Shown here: piece after piece, positions 7,346 through 16,930 of the stretch
Layout of the letters: each line of letters begins with the position of its first letter
How positions within the stretch are numbered: the stretch's first letter is position 1
Source of the DNA: Bowmanella sp. JS7-9
Lineage (GTDB): Bacteria > Pseudomonadota > Gammaproteobacteria > Enterobacterales > Alteromonadaceae
Reading direction: 5' to 3'
DNA length: 64,000 nt
NCBI RefSeq assembly: GCF_004329715.1
Contig: NZ_JXSY01000001.1
Coordinates: 1 to 64,000, forward strand
Program-made: the position numbers and the translations under genes
The notes under the pieces: generated by a model
Told to the model about the DNA's origin: nothing
Seen by the model: only the letters and a program-made list of their open reading frames with translations
Databases searched by the model: none

Positions 7346-8746
7346 CTACATTGCAGTAAAGTCATCCATCAGCAACAGATTGCCCGGCGCATTGTCCACC
7401 GCGACGGCAGAATAAATACCGCCTGCATCCAGCGTAATCGTGCCGGTGTTAATGGCCTCGACAGCGGCATTGCCGGTCGGGGTCACCGTTACAACATAAT
7501 CACCTGCGGCCACACTGACCCAATTGGTATTGGCTTTATATGGCACATCGCTAAAAGCAGGGGTAACACCCGCAATGTTTCCGTCAGCGGTCAGGTAGAT
7601 ATCAACGTTACCAACGGTTGGGTGAGCATGGGTCAGGCGCAATTTGGCTTCCGTTGCGACACGACGGGTACTGTCATCCAGCACATAGTATTCCAGTGCA
7701 ATATCCGGATCTTCGGTCGCAAGCGTACCTACTGCCAGAACAGTCACTTTGTCATTTGCATCCAGGGTTAAGTCGGCGGTTATGCCAACAATGCTGTTGT
7801 CTGACGTTAGCGCGGTATCAACCTGATACGTCCCCGGGTCTACGGCCACATAATCGGTAGCAGACGGGAAGGTAGCGCCGCTTAACTCATCAATTTTGCT
7901 GCCATCGGCCAAAATATCGACGCTCGGTACGTCTGCAGCAGCATGGCCGACACGCACCCATGCCTGAGTACGATCATCCATAAACACCGCGGTATCTGTG
8001 CCGTTATTAGCCAGCAGCACGACCGGCGATGTGGTCACGCCTGTATTAGGCAATGCAGTGACAATCCAGTCAGAGCCAGCGCTTAACTCAGGCAGTGTTG
8101 CATCAAACGCAACCGTACCCGCACCATCTGTTCCTTCTGGTAACACCAGGCGAACACGATAGCTACCCGCTGCTACTTCTAACTGGGCGGTGTAGTCACC
8201 ATAGGCAAGTGTGGTTGTGGGTGTGTCCAATTCGCCGGTTGGCGTGGTCAGGTAAACATCAACCGCAGGTGCGTTGGCTGCGGCGTGGACTACCTGCAGA
8301 CGGAAATTGCCAGCCGTGACTGCGGAGCGGGCATTGGCGATGACCAATGTGTCCAAATCATTGCTGGTATCACCATCTTCAGCGACGTAGCCGTGCGCAA
8401 TAACGGTGTATTGGGTATCAGCTGCAAGCGCTGCGTCATCTATTGCCAGTACCGTGGCGGTAGACGCATCGGGAAGTACTGCGTCCACGCCGATATCGTA
8501 GGTAGCGGCATCAACTTCGACAAACCCAGAGGCCTGCAGGTAATCAACCCCTTCCAGATTCGCAAATGTCGCACCATTAACAGTAATGTTTACTTTCGGT
8601 GCATCAGCACCGCCGTGGATTACCCGAACGTCAGCTTTGGCAACAACTTCGGGTTGCATCTCTTTATCGTCATCATCATCCAGCACACATCCCTGGATGA
8701 TTAATGCGCCCAACATTGGTAAGATTACGGTAGTGATCCTCTTCAT
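7346..8746 (-). CDS. DUF4397-repeat lipoprotein
   Basis: A 466-residue exported lipoprotein. The signal peptide ends in the lipobox IIQGC (Cys at about residue 20) and is followed by an aspartate run (DDDDD) that would start the exposed tether. The rest holds about four copies of the DUF4397 domain (about residues 38-140, 145-240, 265-355 and 368-455). Each shows the pattern 'R..H...DAP.VDIY', '..Y........V..G.Y.V' and 'VTA.G'. DUF4397 is a beta-rich domain of cell-surface proteins with unknown ligand. The gene opens a leftward run that continues into the LON-domain and ECF sigma genes, and has an ECF-like promoter upstream (8782-8810), so it may belong to the same stress regulon. Confidence 0.85.
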   Translation of the reverse strand: MKRITTVILPMLGALIIQGCVLDDDDDKEMQPEVVAKADVRVIHGGADAPKVNITVNGATFANLEGVDYLQASGFVEVDAATYDIGVDAVLPDASTATVLAIDDAALAADTQYTVIAHGYVAEDGDTSNDLDTLVIANARSAVTAGNFRLQVVHAAANAPAVDVYLTTPTGELDTPTTTLAYGDYTAQLEVAAGSYRVRLVLPEGTDGAGTVAFDATLPELSAGSDWIVTALPNTGVTTSPVVLLANNGTDTAVFMDDRTQAWVRVGHAAADVPSVDILADGSKIDELSGATFPSATDYVAVDPGTYQVDTALTSDNSIVGITADLTLDANDKVTVLAVGTLATEDPDIALEYYVLDDSTRRVATEAKLRLTHAHPTVGNVDIYLTADGNIAGVTPAFSDVPYKANTNWVSVAAGDYVVTVTPTGNAAVEAINTGTITLDAGGIYSAVAVDNAPGNLLLMDDFTAM

Positions 8747-8781
8747 GTTTAGTCCTCGTTAGTGTGTGATTGGCATTGCGT

Positions 8782-8810
8782 GCTACGAACTAAGCAAAAA
8801 AGCAGGATCA
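8782..8810 (-). promoter_or_regulatory. Possible ECF-sigma promoter of the DUF4397 gene
   Basis: On the minus strand TGATCC (8810-8805) is followed after 17 bp by CGTAGC (8787-8782), about 36 bp upstream of the DUF4397 start codon. It resembles the promoter in front of the ECF sigma gene (TGATCC-N16-CGTAAT), with one base more spacing and a poorer -10. Confidence 0.4.
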
Positions 8811-8873
8811 CTTTTTTTATGATTGAAAATTTTCACCTTGTATTATTATCACGAAAAAAACAGGGAAATGCCG

Positions 8874-9305
8874 ATGCCGCATGTAGCCAGAAGCGCGCTG
8901 ATTAACTTCAGTGCTGGTCAAATGTACGATTTAGTTAATGACGTTGGGGCCTATCCGGCATTTTTGCCCGGCTGCGTCGAAAGCAAAATCCTGCAGCAGG
9001 AACCCAATTACATGAAGGCGTCACTCAAGGTGAGCAAAGGTGGCATAAGTCAGTGGTTTAGCACCGAAAATCATCTGATCCCTAACGAAAAAATTATCAT
9101 GAATCTGGTCGATGGCCCGTTTAAATCATTGACCGGAGGCTGGACATTTACACCACTGGCAGACAATGCCTGTAAGGTGGAACTGAATCTGCATTTTGAG
9201 TTTAGTAACAAATTAGTTGAAATGGCTTTTGGTAAGATATTCAGTCAGTTAACCGCAAATATGGTAGACGCGTTTACCCAGCGGGCGAAGCAGGTTTATG
9301 TATGA
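8874..9305 (+). CDS. ratA: RatA-type coenzyme Q-binding START-domain protein
   Basis: RatA family proteins are small START/polyketide-cyclase folds; relatives bind coenzyme Q (Coq10) and E. coli RatA was described as a ribosome-association toxin. The 143-residue protein shows '[29 protein letters not shown]', '[19 protein letters not shown]' and a C-terminal amphipathic helix '[14 protein letters not shown]'. The ATG at 8874 is chosen over upstream ATG 8868 and a much longer frame because AGGGA sits at the right distance and the N-terminus matches the family. It overlaps rnfH by four bases, so the two are translationally coupled. Confidence 0.93.
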   Translation: MPHVARSALINFSAGQMYDLVNDVGAYPAFLPGCVESKILQQEPNYMKASLKVSKGGISQWFSTENHLIPNEKIIMNLVDGPFKSLTGGWTFTPLADNACKVELNLHFEFSNKLVEMAFGKIFSQLTANMVDAFTQRAKQVYV

Positions 9306-9655
9306 CAGATAATCAGATTTGTGTCGAAGTTGCCTATGCCCTGCCAGACAAACAGGCATTAGTGCAGGTGACAGTGCAGGCCGGTAATAGCGTAAAGGAC
9401 GTGATTGAGTCCTCCGGGCTGTTAAAACGTTTCCCTGAGATTGATCTCAGCACCTCGGCGGTTGGCATCTGGAGCCGGGTATGCAAGCTGGCAGATATTC
9501 CGCGCGATGGTGACCGAATTGAAATCTACCGCCCATTAATTGCGGATCCAAAAGAAGCCAGACGTCGCAGAGCAGAAAAAGCCAAAGAAGAAGGGCGGGC
9601 AGATAAAGTGACCGGTGGCCGACCCAATGCCATCAGAAAAGCCGACGCGGAATAA
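9302..9655 (+). CDS. rnfH: RnfH family ubiquitin-like protein (RatB/UPF0125)
   Basis: A 117-residue beta-grasp protein beginning '[20 protein letters not shown]', with '[14 protein letters not shown]' and '[26 protein letters not shown]'. These are hallmarks of the RnfH/UPF0125 family, and the last segment '[13 protein letters not shown]' is the usual basic tail. Biochemical function is unsettled: the name comes from linkage to rnf operons in some genomes, while in E. coli it is the RatA neighbour. Translation starts inside the ratA stop codon (ATGA overlap). Confidence 0.93.
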   Translation: MTDNQICVEVAYALPDKQALVQVTVQAGNSVKDVIESSGLLKRFPEIDLSTSAVGIWSRVCKLADIPRDGDRIEIYRPLIADPKEARRRRAEKAKEEGRADKVTGGRPNAIRKADAE

Positions 9656-9671
9656 AATTTAAATTTATGCC

Positions 9672-9701
9672 GAAAAAAACCGCGCATTGCGCGGTTTTTT
9701 T
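9672..9701. terminator. Bidirectional terminator between rnfH and bamE
   Basis: CCGCGC-ATT-GCGCGG is flanked by A tract and T tract, so it can terminate both rnfH (rightward) and bamE (leftward). Confidence 0.92.
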
Positions 9702-9710
9702 ATATTTGGG

Positions 9711-10064
9711 CTATTGCTCGAGCGGCGTGTTGAAGTCTTCCGACAGCTCTACATCACCGGTGATTTTTGCCACCCGATCATTGCTGAATTCAATGCGCAT
9801 GGTCTTTTCAACACTGTCATCTGACATACCACGTTTCATTTTATACACGTAATACCAGGTGTCGTGATCAAAGGAATCTTTGACCAATGGGCGGCCAAGC
9901 ACGTAAACCACTTGTTCCCGGGTCATATCAATGCGCAATTTATCGATATCTTTCTGTTCAAGGTAGTTACCTTGTGGGACATCAATACGGTAAATAAATC
10001 CGGTACAACCGGAAACACCCATCGCTAATAGCGAGGTTAAAATCAGTGAACGGAACGTCTTCAT
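9711..10064 (-). CDS. bamE: Outer membrane assembly lipoprotein BamE (SmpA)
   Basis: BamE is a small lipoprotein of the BAM complex that inserts beta-barrel proteins into the outer membrane. The 117-residue precursor has a signal peptide with lipobox MGVSGC (Cys about residue 20). The SmpA/OmlA domain includes 'YRIDVPQGNYLEQ', 'KLRIDMTREQVVYVLGRPLV' and 'DTWYYVYKMKRG'. It is convergent with ratA-rnfH, the same local order as in E. coli and relatives. Confidence 0.95.
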   Translation of the reverse strand: MKTFRSLILTSLLAMGVSGCTGFIYRIDVPQGNYLEQKDIDKLRIDMTREQVVYVLGRPLVKDSFDHDTWYYVYKMKRGMSDDSVEKTMRIEFSNDRVAKITGDVELSEDFNTPLEQ

Positions 10065-10155
10065 TATTATCTGTTTCTCCTGCGAGCCGGCATCCTAACC
10101 TAAAATCTGCCGCCGGCTCAACGCTATTTTATTAATTAACCGCAACACAGGAGAG

Positions 10156-11835
10156 TCAGGCTGCTTTATGCTGCCCCAGCAATTCTCTGGCATTCGCCAA
10201 CGCTGACTCCGTCACAGTGTCACCAGCCAATAGACGCGCCAATTCACGGATTCGTTCCTCATCGCCTAAATTTTGTATGCGTGTTTCTGTACTTTGCTTA
10301 CCAGATAACTTACTGACAAACATCTGATGATGAGCGCAGGCGGCAACCTGCGGTAAGTGTGTCACACACATTACCTGATTATGTTGACCCAGCTCACGCA
10401 GTAGTTGTCCAACCATTGCGGCAGTTGGGCCGCTGATACCGGTATCCACTTCATCGAAGATAAGGGTGGGGACATCCTGATGTCCCGCGTTAATTACCTG
10501 AATAGCGAGACCAATACGCGATAATTCGCCACCGGACACGACTTTATCCAACGTATCCAGAGGTAAGCCCGGGTTAGTGCTGACTTTGAGCCTGATGATA
10601 TCCAGACCGTGCGCACTGAGTGGATGCTGCTCGCTGTAATTGACCTCAATTTCCACCCTGGCTTTAGCCATATTCATCTGTTGAATACGTTGCTCAATGG
10701 CTTTGCTCAGCTGTTTGGCGGATTTGTTGCGCGCGAGGCTCAGTTTTTGCGCGGCTTGTACATAATGGCTGCGCGCCATTTCTAACAAGTTGTGCATATC
10801 GTCCAGGCTATCCTGCTCGGTTTGCAGCGCCTTAAATTCCACTGTCAGTGCCTGATGATAGGCATACAGACCTTCCGGTTGAACCTGATGCTTACGCGCC
10901 AGAGACATCGCCTGAGCATAACGCTCTTCAATTTGCTGAATACGCATGGGGTCAATTTCAAGGCGTTCGTAATAATCACGCAATTCATTGGCGGCTTCGT
11001 TCACCACGATGCAGGCATCATTGAGCATCTCTGCAATGGGCTTGAGTACCGGATCGCTATCCTGAAGCTCTTCCAATCTGTGGATACTGGCCTGAATTAA
11101 GCTAAGTGCGTTGCCTTCATCTGCGGCGTAAAGTTCATAAACACAACGCTGAGATTGTTCTAACAGAGCCTGGCTGTTACTCAGGCGTTTAAATTCCGCT
11201 TCTAATTCTTCAAACTCGAATTCCTGCAGGGCAAATTCATCCAGCTCCTGTACCTGATAGGTCAAAAGTTGCTGGCGAGCCTGACGTTGTTCATTACTGG
11301 CCTGCAATTGTTTAAATTGTTGTTGTAGCTTATGCCAATGCTGGTAAGCATCACCGACCTGGTCACGCATTGCCAGCAGCTGACCGAATGTATCCAGTGT
11401 TTGACGCTGTACATCAGGTTTTAGTAACAGATGGTGGGCATGTTGGCCGTGAATACTGATCAGACGTTCGCCCAGTTCACGCAATAATGCCAGTGGCACA
11501 GGTGCGCCGTTGATGAAGGCTTTTGAACGGCCTTCTGCGCTGATGGAACGTCGAATGATGCATTCATTCTCATCTACATCCAGTTCATGCTTTGCCAGCC
11601 ATTTTTGCGCACGGGGATTCTTATCCAGGCAAAAAGTTGCGGCAATTTCAGCTTTGTCTGCACCGGGTCTGACCATGGAGGCATCGGCGCGATCACCCAG
11701 ACACAGGCCCAGCGCATCGATAGCAATCGACTTACCCGCACCGGTTTCTCCCGTGACGGCAATCAGGCCTTGATTGAAGTCCACATCCAGAGATTTAACG
11801 ACAGCAAAATGACGAATAGACAGATGACACAGCAT
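10156..11835 (-). CDS. recN: DNA repair ATPase RecN
   Basis: RecN is an SMC-like ATPase that acts in double-strand break repair with RecA. The 559-residue length is normal. The N-terminal lobe begins 'MLCHLSIRHFAVVKSLDVDF' and carries Walker A GETGAGKS (about residues 30-37). A long coiled coil (about 155-370) separates it from the C-terminal lobe with the ABC signature 'VVSGGELSRIGLAIQV', Walker B 'PTLIFDEVDTGISG' and 'VMCVTHLPQVAACAHH'. Two LexA-box-like sites overlap the promoter region, so SOS induction is expected. It is transcribed with nadK upstream on the same strand, 61 bp apart. Confidence 0.97.
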   Translation of the reverse strand: MLCHLSIRHFAVVKSLDVDFNQGLIAVTGETGAGKSIAIDALGLCLGDRADASMVRPGADKAEIAATFCLDKNPRAQKWLAKHELDVDENECIIRRSISAEGRSKAFINGAPVPLALLRELGERLISIHGQHAHHLLLKPDVQRQTLDTFGQLLAMRDQVGDAYQHWHKLQQQFKQLQASNEQRQARQQLLTYQVQELDEFALQEFEFEELEAEFKRLSNSQALLEQSQRCVYELYAADEGNALSLIQASIHRLEELQDSDPVLKPIAEMLNDACIVVNEAANELRDYYERLEIDPMRIQQIEERYAQAMSLARKHQVQPEGLYAYHQALTVEFKALQTEQDSLDDMHNLLEMARSHYVQAAQKLSLARNKSAKQLSKAIEQRIQQMNMAKARVEIEVNYSEQHPLSAHGLDIIRLKVSTNPGLPLDTLDKVVSGGELSRIGLAIQVINAGHQDVPTLIFDEVDTGISGPTAAMVGQLLRELGQHNQVMCVTHLPQVAACAHHQMFVSKLSGKQSTETRIQNLGDEERIRELARLLAGDTVTESALANARELLGQHKAA

Positions 11836-11846
11836 AGTAGTAACAC

Positions 11847-11883
11847 ATGGTTATCAATACAGTATGTGTAAATTTATACAGTA
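11847..11883 (-). promoter_or_regulatory. Two LexA (SOS) boxes upstream of recN
   Basis: The distal site reads TACTGTATAAATTTACACAT on the minus strand (11883-11864). Its core is CTGT-N8-ACAC, one base from the LexA consensus CTGT-N8-ACAG. The proximal site (11862-11847) is CTGT-N8-CCAT and is weaker. They lie 12-48 bp before the recN start codon. Paired LexA boxes are also known at E. coli recN. Confidence 0.7.
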
Positions 11884-11896
11884 TTTCTGCGCTTGT

Positions 11897-12775
11897 CTAA
11901 TAGAGTTTCGAACCCCAGCGCAATTTATTGCGCAAAACATTGAAATAACTATAGTTTTTGGGGTGAAGCAGGCTAAGTTTGTGGGCGTATTTGCGAATAA
12001 TCACTTCATCGCCGGGTAAGGCTGATAATGCTTCATGGCCGTCACAACTGACCTGTAAATTATCACGGTTTTGACTGGATATTTTCAGGCGAATCTCACT
12101 GTTCGCATCGATGACGATGGGGCGAGAAGATAATGTATGCGGGTACATCGGCACCATTACCAGTGCATCCAGATTGGGTGTCAGAATCGGGCCGCCGCCA
12201 CTGAGCGAATAGGCTGTCGAGCCTGTCGGTGTGGCGATAATCAGGCCGTCAGAGCGCTGACTGTAGACAAATGCATCGTTGACGTAGACTTCAAACTCCA
12301 TCATCTGTGCGACTTTGCCAGGGTGCAGTACGGTCTCGTTGACGGCACAGTTATGGCTTTGCAGTAAACCATGGCGATGCACTTCCGCTTCGATTAAAAA
12401 GCGTTGTTCAATCTGATATTCGCCGTTGAAGATCGCATCTAATTGCGGCTCAAACTCGTCCGGATCTAAATCGGTTAAAAACCCTAAATTACCCCGGTTA
12501 ACCCCAACCACGGCGACATTGAAACGGGATAATACCCGCGCCGCGCCGAGCATGCTGCCATCGCCACCGACCACGATAGCCAGATCAGCCTGCTCACCAA
12601 TGCTTACCAAATCGGTAATGTCGACCTCGTCGTCATCCATTTTCCACGCGACGTTTTTTTCCAGCAAAATGCGGCACTGGCGTTTTTTCAGATAACGCAG
12701 AATGCCTTTAAGGCTGGTATTAGCGCCGGGATGGTCGGGTTTACCTATCAGGCCGATGGTGCGAAAAGTCGTCAT
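11897..12775 (-). CDS. nadK: NAD(+) kinase
   Basis: NadK phosphorylates NAD to NADP. The 292-residue protein carries the family signatures: [14 protein letters not shown] with the catalytic GGDG, '[15 protein letters not shown]', and the NAD-binding '[19 protein letters not shown]' followed by 'GGPIL.P....[13 protein letters not shown]'. Length matches E. coli NadK (292). The divergent neighbour is grpE, the same arrangement as in many gammaproteobacteria, and recN follows downstream. Confidence 0.97.
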   Translation of the reverse strand: MTTFRTIGLIGKPDHPGANTSLKGILRYLKKRQCRILLEKNVAWKMDDDEVDITDLVSIGEQADLAIVVGGDGSMLGAARVLSRFNVAVVGVNRGNLGFLTDLDPDEFEPQLDAIFNGEYQIEQRFLIEAEVHRHGLLQSHNCAVNETVLHPGKVAQMMEFEVYVNDAFVYSQRSDGLIIATPTGSTAYSLSGGGPILTPNLDALVMVPMYPHTLSSRPIVIDANSEIRLKISSQNRDNLQVSCDGHEALSALPGDEVIIRKYAHKLSLLHPKNYSYFNVLRNKLRWGSKLY

Positions 12776-12939
12776 GGGCGGTGTTTTCTAGATCCTTCAT
12801 GGCCAGCAGTATAACTGTGCTTTTGAGATAAAGTCATGAATTTCAACACCATAGACTTTGTTCGCGAATGCTCAGTCATCTTTCAAAAGTCGGCATCATC
12901 GGAAAACGGTATTTTCTTTAAAAAACTTAGCGTAATTCC

Positions 12940-12967
12940 CTTGAATACATGTGGGTTAACCCCACAT
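12940..12967 (+). promoter_or_regulatory. Sigma-32 (heat-shock) promoter of grpE
   Basis: CTTGAA (12940-12945) and CCCCACAT (12960-12967) are separated by 14 bp. This matches the RpoH consensus CTTGAA-N14-CCCCATNT at all but one of the specified positions. The -10 element overlaps the inverted repeat ATGTGGG-TTAAC-CCCACAT (12949-12967). Confidence 0.88.
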
Positions 12968-13010
12968 TGCTGGCATCTGAGTTTAAAACCTTTTTTTGAT
13001 GGAGTTAGGC

Positions 13011-13610
13011 ATGAGCGACAAGCAGCCGCAAAACGAAGAATTTGAAACCACGCAAACCCAGGAAGTAGAGACCGACGCACTGGAAACAGAAGGTCTGACG
13101 GTAGAGCAGGCACAAATTGCCGAGTTAACCGAAGCGCTGAATGCCGCCGAAGCCAAACTGGCTGAGCAGAAAGACTCTGTGTTACGCGCACTGGCTGACG
13201 CTGAAAACACCAAACGTCGTGCCGAAGGTGAAGTAGACAAAGCACGTAAGTTCGCACTGGAGAAATTCGCCGGGGAATTGTTGCCGGTATTGGACAATCT
13301 AGAGCGTGCGATTGCTGCAGGTAATCCAGACGATGACGCGGTTAAGCCATTGCTGGAAGGTGTGGAACTGACCTTAAAAACCTTTATCAGTGCCATCGGC
13401 AAATTCAACGTGGAAACGGTTGATCCCCAAGGTCAGCCTTTTAACCCGGAATTACATCAGGCGATGAGCATGGTTGAAAACGGTGATGTGGCACCTAACA
13501 CCGTTATCGCTGTGATGCAGAAGGGTTACACCTTAAATGGACGCCTGCTGCGCCCGGCTATGGTCATGGTGTCTCGCGCCCCTGAAGGCGGCGTAGATAC
13601 AACCGCATAA
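13011..13610 (+). CDS. grpE: Nucleotide exchange factor GrpE
   Basis: GrpE releases ADP from DnaK and completes the chaperone cycle. The 199-residue protein has an acidic N-terminus and a long helix (about residues 35-90) containing '[42 protein letters not shown]'. The C-terminal beta-domain includes '[22 protein letters not shown]' and '[21 protein letters not shown]'. The ATG at 13011 is preceded by GGAG at good spacing; five extra upstream residues in the open frame are unlikely to be used. It is the first gene of the grpE-dnaK-dnaJ heat-shock cluster and lies 44 bp downstream of the sigma-32 promoter. Confidence 0.96.
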   Translation: MSDKQPQNEEFETTQTQEVETDALETEGLTVEQAQIAELTEALNAAEAKLAEQKDSVLRALADAENTKRRAEGEVDKARKFALEKFAGELLPVLDNLERAIAAGNPDDDAVKPLLEGVELTLKTFISAIGKFNVETVDPQGQPFNPELHQAMSMVENGDVAPNTVIAVMQKGYTLNGRLLRPAMVMVSRAPEGGVDTTA

Positions 13611-13708
13611 AAAATACGGTTTTTTTTGTAAGGGGGAGTTGAAAACCAAAATGCCACCCTTACTTAACTAGCATCAGATTTTGAAACACTTTTTTCGGAG
13701 ATTTAGTC

Positions 13709-15628
13709 ATGGGCAGAATCATTGGTATTGACTTAGGTACTACCAACTCATGTGTGGCAGTACTGGACGGTGACAAACCTCGTGTTATTGAAAACGCTGA
13801 GGGTGATCGTACTACACCTTCAATCATTGCTTACACGCAAGACGGCGAGACCTTAGTGGGTCAGCCTGCTAAGCGTCAGGCAATTACTAACCCTAAAAAC
13901 ACCCTGTTCGCGATCAAGCGTTTGATTGGTCGTCGCTGGGAAGATAAAGAAGTACAGCGTGATATCGACATCATGCCATTCACCCTGACCAAAGCCGACA
14001 ATGGCGATGCATGGGTAGAAGTGAAAGGCGAGAAAATGGCTCCGCCACAAATCTCGGCCGAAGTACTGAAAAAGATGAAGAAAACAGCGGAAGATTACCT
14101 GGGTGAAAAGGTAACGGAAGCGGTTATCACAGTACCTGCCTACTTTAACGATGCGCAGCGTCAGGCGACTAAAGATGCCGGCCGTATCGCGGGTCTGGAA
14201 GTAAAACGTATTATCAACGAGCCAACGGCTGCGGCGCTGGCTTACGGTATGGATAAGCGTAAAGGCGACAACGTTATTGCGGTTTATGACCTGGGTGGCG
14301 GTACATTCGATATTTCCATCATCGAAATCGATGAAGTGGAAGGCGAACACACCTTTGAAGTATTAGCGACCAATGGTGACACTCACTTAGGTGGTGAAGA
14401 CTTCGATAACCGTCTGATTACTTATCTGGTAGAAGAGTTCAAGAAAGACCAGGGTATGGATCTGCGTAAGGATCCGCTGGCGATGCAACGCTTAAAAGAA
14501 GCGGGCGAGAAAGCCAAAATTGAACTGTCTTCTGCTCAGCAGACAGAAGTTAACCTGCCATACATCACGGCTGATGCGTCTGGTCCTAAGCACCTGACCA
14601 TCAAAGTGACCCGCGCTAAGCTGGAGTCACTGGTAGAAGATATGGTTAAAGCGTCACTTGAGCCGGTTAAACAGGCGCTGGCTGATGCGGATCTGTCTGT
14701 ATCTGACATCCATGACATCATTCTGGTCGGCGGTCAGACCCGTATGCCGCTGGTACAAAAATACGTGACTGAATTCTTCGGTAAAGAGCCACGTAAAGAC
14801 GTGAACCCGGACGAAGCGGTAGCGGTTGGTGCGGCGATTCAGGGTGGTGTACTGGCTGGTGACGTAAAAGACGTATTACTGTTGGACGTAACACCACTGA
14901 GCCTGGGTATCGAAACCATGGGCGGTGTAATGACCAAGCTGATTGAGAAGAACACCACGATTCCGACTAAGAAATCGCAGACCTTCTCAACTGCTGACGA
15001 TAACCAGTCTGCTGTTACAGTGCACGTGTTGCAGGGTGAGCGTAAACAAGCTGCCGGTAACAAATCACTGGGTCAGTTCAACCTGGAAGGTATTCGTCCG
15101 GCTGCGCGCGGTGTGCCGCAAATCGAAGTAACCTTCGATATCGACGCCGACGGTATCTTGCATGTATCTGCCAAAGACAAAGACACTGGCAAAGAGCAGA
15201 AGATCACCATTCAGGCGTCATCTGGTCTGAACGAAGATGAAATCGAGAAAATGGTGCGTGATGCGGAAATGAACGCCGAAGCGGACAAGAAGTTCGAAGA
15301 GCTGGTACAAATTCGCAACCAGGCCGACGGTATCGTACACAGCACGCGTAAGCAGGTTGAAGAAGCCGGCGATGCATTGCCAGCAGACGACAAAGCTAAA
15401 ATCGAAGCGGCATTGTCTGAGCTGGAAGGCGTGATGAAAGGCGACGACAAAGCAGAGATCGAAGCCAAGATTCAGGCTGTTATTGAAGCGTCTGCCAAGC
15501 TGATGGAAATCGCCCAGCAGAAAGCCTCAGCAGGTCAGGCTGACACCGCTGAGCACAATAGTGCTGCACAGGACGATGACGTTGTTGACGCTGAGTTCGA
15601 AGAAGTAAAAGACGACGATAAAAAATAA
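13709..15628 (+). CDS. dnaK: Chaperone DnaK (Hsp70)
   Basis: DnaK binds exposed hydrophobic segments in an ATP-controlled cycle with DnaJ and GrpE. The 639-residue protein is full length. The nucleotide-binding domain starts '[17 protein letters not shown]' and includes '[21 protein letters not shown]', '[13 protein letters not shown]' and '[13 protein letters not shown]'. The interdomain linker is [13 protein letters not shown]. The substrate domain and lid follow, with the conserved acidic end '[13 protein letters not shown]'. A GGAG ribosome binding site lies eight bases before the ATG. grpE is 98 bp upstream; a 105-bp gap may contain a further promoter, but no clear sigma-32 match was found. 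Confidence 0.98.
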   Translation: MGRIIGIDLGTTNSCVAVLDGDKPRVIENAEGDRTTPSIIAYTQDGETLVGQPAKRQAITNPKNTLFAIKRLIGRRWEDKEVQRDIDIMPFTLTKADNGDAWVEVKGEKMAPPQISAEVLKKMKKTAEDYLGEKVTEAVITVPAYFNDAQRQATKDAGRIAGLEVKRIINEPTAAALAYGMDKRKGDNVIAVYDLGGGTFDISIIEIDEVEGEHTFEVLATNGDTHLGGEDFDNRLITYLVEEFKKDQGMDLRKDPLAMQRLKEAGEKAKIELSSAQQTEVNLPYITADASGPKHLTIKVTRAKLESLVEDMVKASLEPVKQALADADLSVSDIHDIILVGGQTRMPLVQKYVTEFFGKEPRKDVNPDEAVAVGAAIQGGVLAGDVKDVLLLDVTPLSLGIETMGGVMTKLIEKNTTIPTKKSQTFSTADDNQSAVTVHVLQGERKQAAGNKSLGQFNLEGIRPAARGVPQIEVTFDIDADGILHVSAKDKDTGKEQKITIQASSGLNEDEIEKMVRDAEMNAEADKKFEELVQIRNQADGIVHSTRKQVEEAGDALPADDKAKIEAALSELEGVMKGDDKAEIEAKIQAVIEASAKLMEIAQQKASAGQADTAEHNSAAQDDDVVDAEFEEVKDDDKK

Positions 15629-15646
15629 TCGTCAGTCGTAACGAAC

Positions 15647-15683
15647 ATAAGTGGGATAGGGGCGTCGCTTCGATCCCACTTAT
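15647..15683 (+). other. Long hairpin between dnaK and dnaJ
   Basis: ATAAGTGGGAT (15647-15657) pairs perfectly with ATCCCACTTAT (15673-15683) across a 15-nt loop. No T run follows, so partial termination, RNase processing or stabilisation of the dnaK message are all possible. It would help give DnaK more protein than DnaJ from one transcript. Confidence 0.6.
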
Positions 15684-15720
15684 TTGTATCTGAAGACGCA
15701 AAAAAGAGGTGCCCTTCAAT

Positions 15721-16857
15721 ATGTCGAAGCGCGATTATTATGAAGTGCTGGGTGTCGCAAAAGATGCCGAAGAGCGCGACATCAAAAAGGCATACAAACG
15801 CCTGGCGATGAAGTATCACCCTGATCGCACCAAAGGCGACAAGGAACTTGAAGAGAAATTTAAAGAGGTTCAGGAAGCCTATGAAGTGCTGACTGACTCG
15901 CAAAAGCGTGCGGCCTATGATCAGTATGGTCATGCCGGCGTGGATCCAAATCGTGGCGGTGCCGGTTTCGGTGGTGGCGCGGATTTTGGAGATATTTTTG
16001 GTGACGTATTCGGTGATATCTTCGGCGGTGGCCGTGGACGCGGCGGCCCTCGAGCGCGCCGTGGTGCAGACTTACGTTACAACCTGGAACTGAGCCTGGA
16101 AGAGGCGGTACGTGGAAAAGAAGTTGAAATCCGTGTGCCCACGCTGCAAAACTGTGATGAATGTCACGGCTCCGGCGCCAAGAAAGGGACATCGCCGACT
16201 ACCTGTCCTACCTGTCATGGTAATGGTCAGGTGCAAATGCGCCAGGGCTTTTTCGCGGTACAGCAAACCTGTCCTACCTGTTCGGGTAAAGGCAAAATCG
16301 TTAGTGATCCATGTCGTAAATGTCATGGCCAGGGCCGCGTAGAAAAAACCAAAACCCTGTCGGTGAAAATTCCGGCTGGTGTGGATACCGGTGATCGCAT
16401 TCGCTTAAGCGGCGAAGGCGAAGCGGGTGAAATGGGCGCTCCGGCCGGCGATTTGTATGTGCAGGTGCATATCAAAGATCACCCAATCTTTGTGCGCGAT
16501 GGCAACAACCTGTATTGCGAAGTGCCGCTCAGCTTTACCCGTGCTGCGCTCGGTGGTGATATCGAAGTACCCACACTGGATGGCAAAGTTAAGCTGAAAA
16601 TTAACGCCGAAACGCAAACCGGTAAGATGTTCCGTTTGCGTGGTAAAGGGGTTAAATCAGTACGTAGCGGTGTTACCGGTGATCTGATGTGTAAGGTGGT
16701 GGTGGAAACACCTGTTAACCTGACTGCACGTCAAAAAGAGTTACTGGAAGAGCTGGATAAGTCCATGGGCACCGGGGAAGAAAGTGCCAAATACCGTCCA
16801 AAGGAAAAAGGTTTCTTCGACGGTGTGAAGAAGTTCTTCGACGATTTAGCGAAATAA
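15721..16857 (+). CDS. dnaJ: Co-chaperone DnaJ (Hsp40)
   Basis: DnaJ delivers substrates to DnaK and stimulates its ATPase. The 378-residue protein has the J domain (1-70) with the HPD motif in 'KYHPDRTKG'. A Gly/Phe-rich linker (about 75-115) follows. Four zinc-finger repeats ([32 protein letters not shown]) occupy about residues 143-208, then come the C-terminal peptide-binding domains. The ATG at 15721 ([12 protein letters not shown]) has AAGAGGTG upstream; the four-codon longer frame is not used by the family. A strong terminator ends the operon 9 bp after the stop. Confidence 0.98.
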   Translation: MSKRDYYEVLGVAKDAEERDIKKAYKRLAMKYHPDRTKGDKELEEKFKEVQEAYEVLTDSQKRAAYDQYGHAGVDPNRGGAGFGGGADFGDIFGDVFGDIFGGGRGRGGPRARRGADLRYNLELSLEEAVRGKEVEIRVPTLQNCDECHGSGAKKGTSPTTCPTCHGNGQVQMRQGFFAVQQTCPTCSGKGKIVSDPCRKCHGQGRVEKTKTLSVKIPAGVDTGDRIRLSGEGEAGEMGAPAGDLYVQVHIKDHPIFVRDGNNLYCEVPLSFTRAALGGDIEVPTLDGKVKLKINAETQTGKMFRLRGKGVKSVRSGVTGDLMCKVVVETPVNLTARQKELLEELDKSMGTGEESAKYRPKEKGFFDGVKKFFDDLAK

Positions 16858-16865
16858 ATCAAAGC

Positions 16866-16893
16866 AAAAAACGGGGCAGATGCCCCGTTTTTT
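16866..16893 (+). terminator. Rho-independent terminator of the dnaKJ operon
   Basis: AAAAAACGGGGCA-GA-TGCCCCGTTTTTT: a GC-rich core flanked by A and T tracts. Confidence 0.95.
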
Positions 16894-16930
16894 GTGGTAA
16901 TTTATCGCCTGATTGTCGGAGGGACGGAAG

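Noticed and set aside
13630-13670. Possible second sigma-32 promoter between grpE and dnaK (GTTGAA then CCACCCTT)
   Set aside because: The -35 has one mismatch and the -10 several; spacing is uncertain. Transcription from the strong grpE promoter is sufficient.
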